Source: Bacteroidia bacterium
GTDB taxonomy: Bacteria; Bacteroidota; Bacteroidia; AKYH767-A; OLB10
Length of the DNA: 7,004 bases
Direction of reading: 5' to 3'
NCBI GenBank assembly: GCA_025450095.1
Contig: JANWID010000095.1
Coordinates: 1 to 7,004, forward strand
Position 1 is the first letter of the stretch; each line of letters starts with the position of its first letter. A model generated the notes under the pieces. The model was not told the DNA's origin and did not search any database. It saw nothing but the letters and a program-made list of their open reading frames with translations. The position numbers were made by a program, and so were the translations under genes. Below are positions 5,538-7,004 of the stretch, in pieces.

Positions 5538-6866
5538 TTATAATGCTGTTACTCCTTTTTCCAATTTATTTTTAATCGGTATTTCTTTTACTAAATTTTC
5601 AAATTCACTCCGAAAGTGTCTTATCGCACTAGCAACAGGCCAGGCCGCAGCATCACCTAGTGGACAAATTGTTTTTCCTTCGATCTTTGATTGTATATCC
5701 CACAGCAAATCTACATCGCTTTTTTTCCCATGTCCTTCGAGCAAACGATGTAAAACCTTTTCCATCCATCCCGTGCCTTCGCGGCAGGGCGAACATTGTC
5801 CGCAACTTTCGTGGTGATAAAACCGCGTGAAGTTCCAGAGATTTTTTACGATGCTCGTTGTTTCGTCCATTACGATAAATCCTCCGGAACCAAGCATGGT
5901 GCCTGTTGCGAAACCACCATCGGCCAACGATTCGTATGTCATTAGTCTTGGTTCTCCGTTTGTAGTTTTCAAAATAAGATCTGCCGGTAGAATTGGAACC
6001 GAAGATCCGCCGGCAACAACTGCCTTCAGTTTTTTATTTCCTAAAATTCCTCCGCAATATTCTTCGCTGTAAATAAATTCTTCAACAGGAATTCCCATTT
6101 CTATTTCATACACACCGGGTTTATTGATATGTCCGCTGGCGGAAATAAGTTTTGTTCCCGTACTTTTCCCGATTCCGATTTTTGCATATTCATCTCCGCC
6201 ATCATTTATAATCGGAACGACAGCGGTAATGGTTTCAACATTATTAACAACAGTTGGACAACCATACAACCCGGCGACTGCTGGGAATGGCGGTTTAATT
6301 CTCGGGTTACCGCGTTTTCCTTCGAGAGATTCCAACAATGCGGTTTCTTCTCCGCAGATATAAGCGCCGGCTCCGACGTGTACATAAATTTCGTGTGAGA
6401 AATCGGTACCTAAAATATTTTTACCGAGCCAGCCATTCGCTCTGGCTTCTTCGATTGCTTTTTCTAAAATGTGAATGATGTAATAATATTCCCCCCTGAT
6501 ATAGATATAGGATGTGTTTGCACCAAGAGCAAAACTCGATGTGATCATTCCTTCGATAAGCAGGTGAGGAATTCGCTCCATCAGGTACCGGTCTTTAAAA
6601 GTTCCGGGTTCTGATTCATCAGCATTAACGACAAGGTAACGTTCAACTCCGGGAGGCTTTGCGAGAAAGCTCCATTTCATTCCGGTAGGAAAACCCGCAC
6701 CACCGCGACCACGCAATCCGCTTTTCTTTACTTCTTCGGTAACTGCATCAGGAGCCATCGACTTCAAGGCCTTTTCTACAGAAGCATAACCATTATGTCT
6801 CCTGTAAACTTCATACGATGAAATTCCGGGAACATAATCATACTTAAGAAGAAGTTTCTTACTCAT
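5538..6866 (-). CDS. nuoF: NADH-quinone oxidoreductase subunit F, NADH/FMN/4Fe-4S-binding
   Basis: NuoF is the electron entry point of complex I: it binds NADH and FMN and passes electrons to cluster N3. The 442-residue protein is of normal length. The NADH/FMN region shows G-L-R-G-R-G-G-A-G-F-P-T-G (50-62), N-A-D-E-S-E-P-G-T-F-K-D-R (81-93) and G-A-G-A-Y-I-C-G-E-E-T-A-L (165-177). The SLBB region follows at about 250-330. The N3 ligands are C355, C358 and C361 (C-G-Q-C-S-P-C) plus C401 (I-C-P-L-G-D). The ATG lies 2 nt after the nuoE stop. The downstream gap to nuoG (69 nt) is unusually long for this operon and carries the hairpin repeat. Confidence 0.97.
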   Translation of the reverse strand: MSKKLLLKYDYVPGISSYEVYRRHNGYASVEKALKSMAPDAVTEEVKKSGLRGRGGAGFPTGMKWSFLAKPPGVERYLVVNADESEPGTFKDRYLMERIPHLLIEGMITSSFALGANTSYIYIRGEYYYIIHILEKAIEEARANGWLGKNILGTDFSHEIYVHVGAGAYICGEETALLESLEGKRGNPRIKPPFPAVAGLYGCPTVVNNVETITAVVPIINDGGDEYAKIGIGKSTGTKLISASGHINKPGVYEIEMGIPVEEFIYSEEYCGGILGNKKLKAVVAGGSSVPILPADLILKTTNGEPRLMTYESLADGGFATGTMLGSGGFIVMDETTSIVKNLWNFTRFYHHESCGQCSPCREGTGWMEKVLHRLLEGHGKKSDVDLLWDIQSKIEGKTICPLGDAAAWPVASAIRHFRSEFENLVKEIPIKNKLEKGVTAL

Positions 6867-6868
6867 AA

Positions 6869-7004
6869 TCAGGTAGTACTTTTTTCGGGTATATCAAGAT
6901 ATGTTTTACGTTTACCTTCGTTACGAAACCGCTCTAAAAGTGAATCTGTTTTTTCAAAGGTGAGATTTTCATAAAAGTCAGGGCCTACTTGCATCATGGG
7001 GGCA
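6869..7004 (-). CDS. nuoE: NADH-quinone oxidoreductase subunit E, C-terminal end (partial)
   Basis: Only the last 44 residues are in the window; the 5' part lies beyond position 7004. The fragment begins A-P-M-M-Q-V-G and continues D-F-Y-E-N-L-T. This matches the end of the thioredoxin-like 2Fe-2S subunit NuoE, where the last cluster cysteine sits a few residues before A-P-M and so falls just outside the window. NuoE binds cluster N1a next to NuoF. The TGA stop is 2 nt before the nuoF ATG, so the two are almost certainly co-transcribed and coupled. The assignment rests on this short motif plus gene order. Confidence 0.88.
   Translation of the reverse strand, partial: APMMQVGPDFYENLTFEKTDSLLERFRNEGKRKTYLDIPEKSTT

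Noticed and set aside
5365..5817. Plus-strand open frame of 150 codons across the nuoF-nuoG junction
   Set aside because: It is antisense to well-supported nuoF and nuoG, and its middle part is a translation of the hairpin repeat (S-L-R-L-C-E-K-K type peptide). There is no family-like sequence.
6124..6398. Two overlapping plus-strand open frames inside nuoF
   Set aside because: They lie in different frames antisense to the conserved NADH/FMN domain and are best explained as chance open frames.

Overview
The window looks like chromosomal DNA from a member of the Bacteroidota, probably a Chitinophagia- or Sphingobacteriia-like lineage. Four things suggest this: two proteins with the head-GIN (DUF2807) beta-helix fold that is common in that phylum, a GIN/beta-barrel fusion with an Asp-rich, DTTR-type linker, a short NuoG without its molybdopterin-type domain, and starts that mostly lack Shine-Dalgarno sequences. 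The placement is inferred from protein character and was not tested by a search.

Layout. Positions 1-1879 (+ strand) hold two adjacent paralogous genes for envelope proteins. The first is cut by the window edge and joins a GIN repeat domain to a C-terminal outer-membrane beta-barrel. The second is a secreted GIN-only protein preceded by a possible promoter and a perfect 16-bp palindrome. Positions 1894-7004 (- strand) hold part of the respiratory complex I operon in the order nuoE (3' end only), nuoF, nuoG, nuoH, nuoI, nuoJ, nuoK. The two blocks converge with 14 bp between stop codons. No gene-free stretch exceeds 300 bases.

Function. NuoE, NuoF and NuoG form the NADH-oxidising arm (FMN and Fe-S clusters). 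NuoI carries electrons along the stalk to the quinone pocket beside NuoH. NuoJ and NuoK are membrane subunits of the proton-translocating arm. All visible cofactor ligands of NuoF, NuoG (N1b, N5, N4) and NuoI are intact, so the enzyme looks functional. nuoL, nuoM and nuoN do not follow nuoK here, so the large antiporter-like subunits must be encoded elsewhere if the complex is complete.

Non-coding structure. Most operon junctions are tight (overlaps of 1-4 nt or gaps of 2-16 nt), but two are not. The 69-nt nuoF-nuoG gap holds a G/C-rich 'GCGTCTTT' hairpin repeat, which also creates a false N-terminal extension of nuoG. The 123-nt nuoH-nuoI gap is filled with heptanucleotide repeats in two opposing orientations. 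I found no convincing wholly new gene system. The most interesting items are these two intra-operon repeats, the rewired cysteine set at the end of the short NuoG, the break of the operon after nuoK, and the palindrome upstream of the GIN gene.
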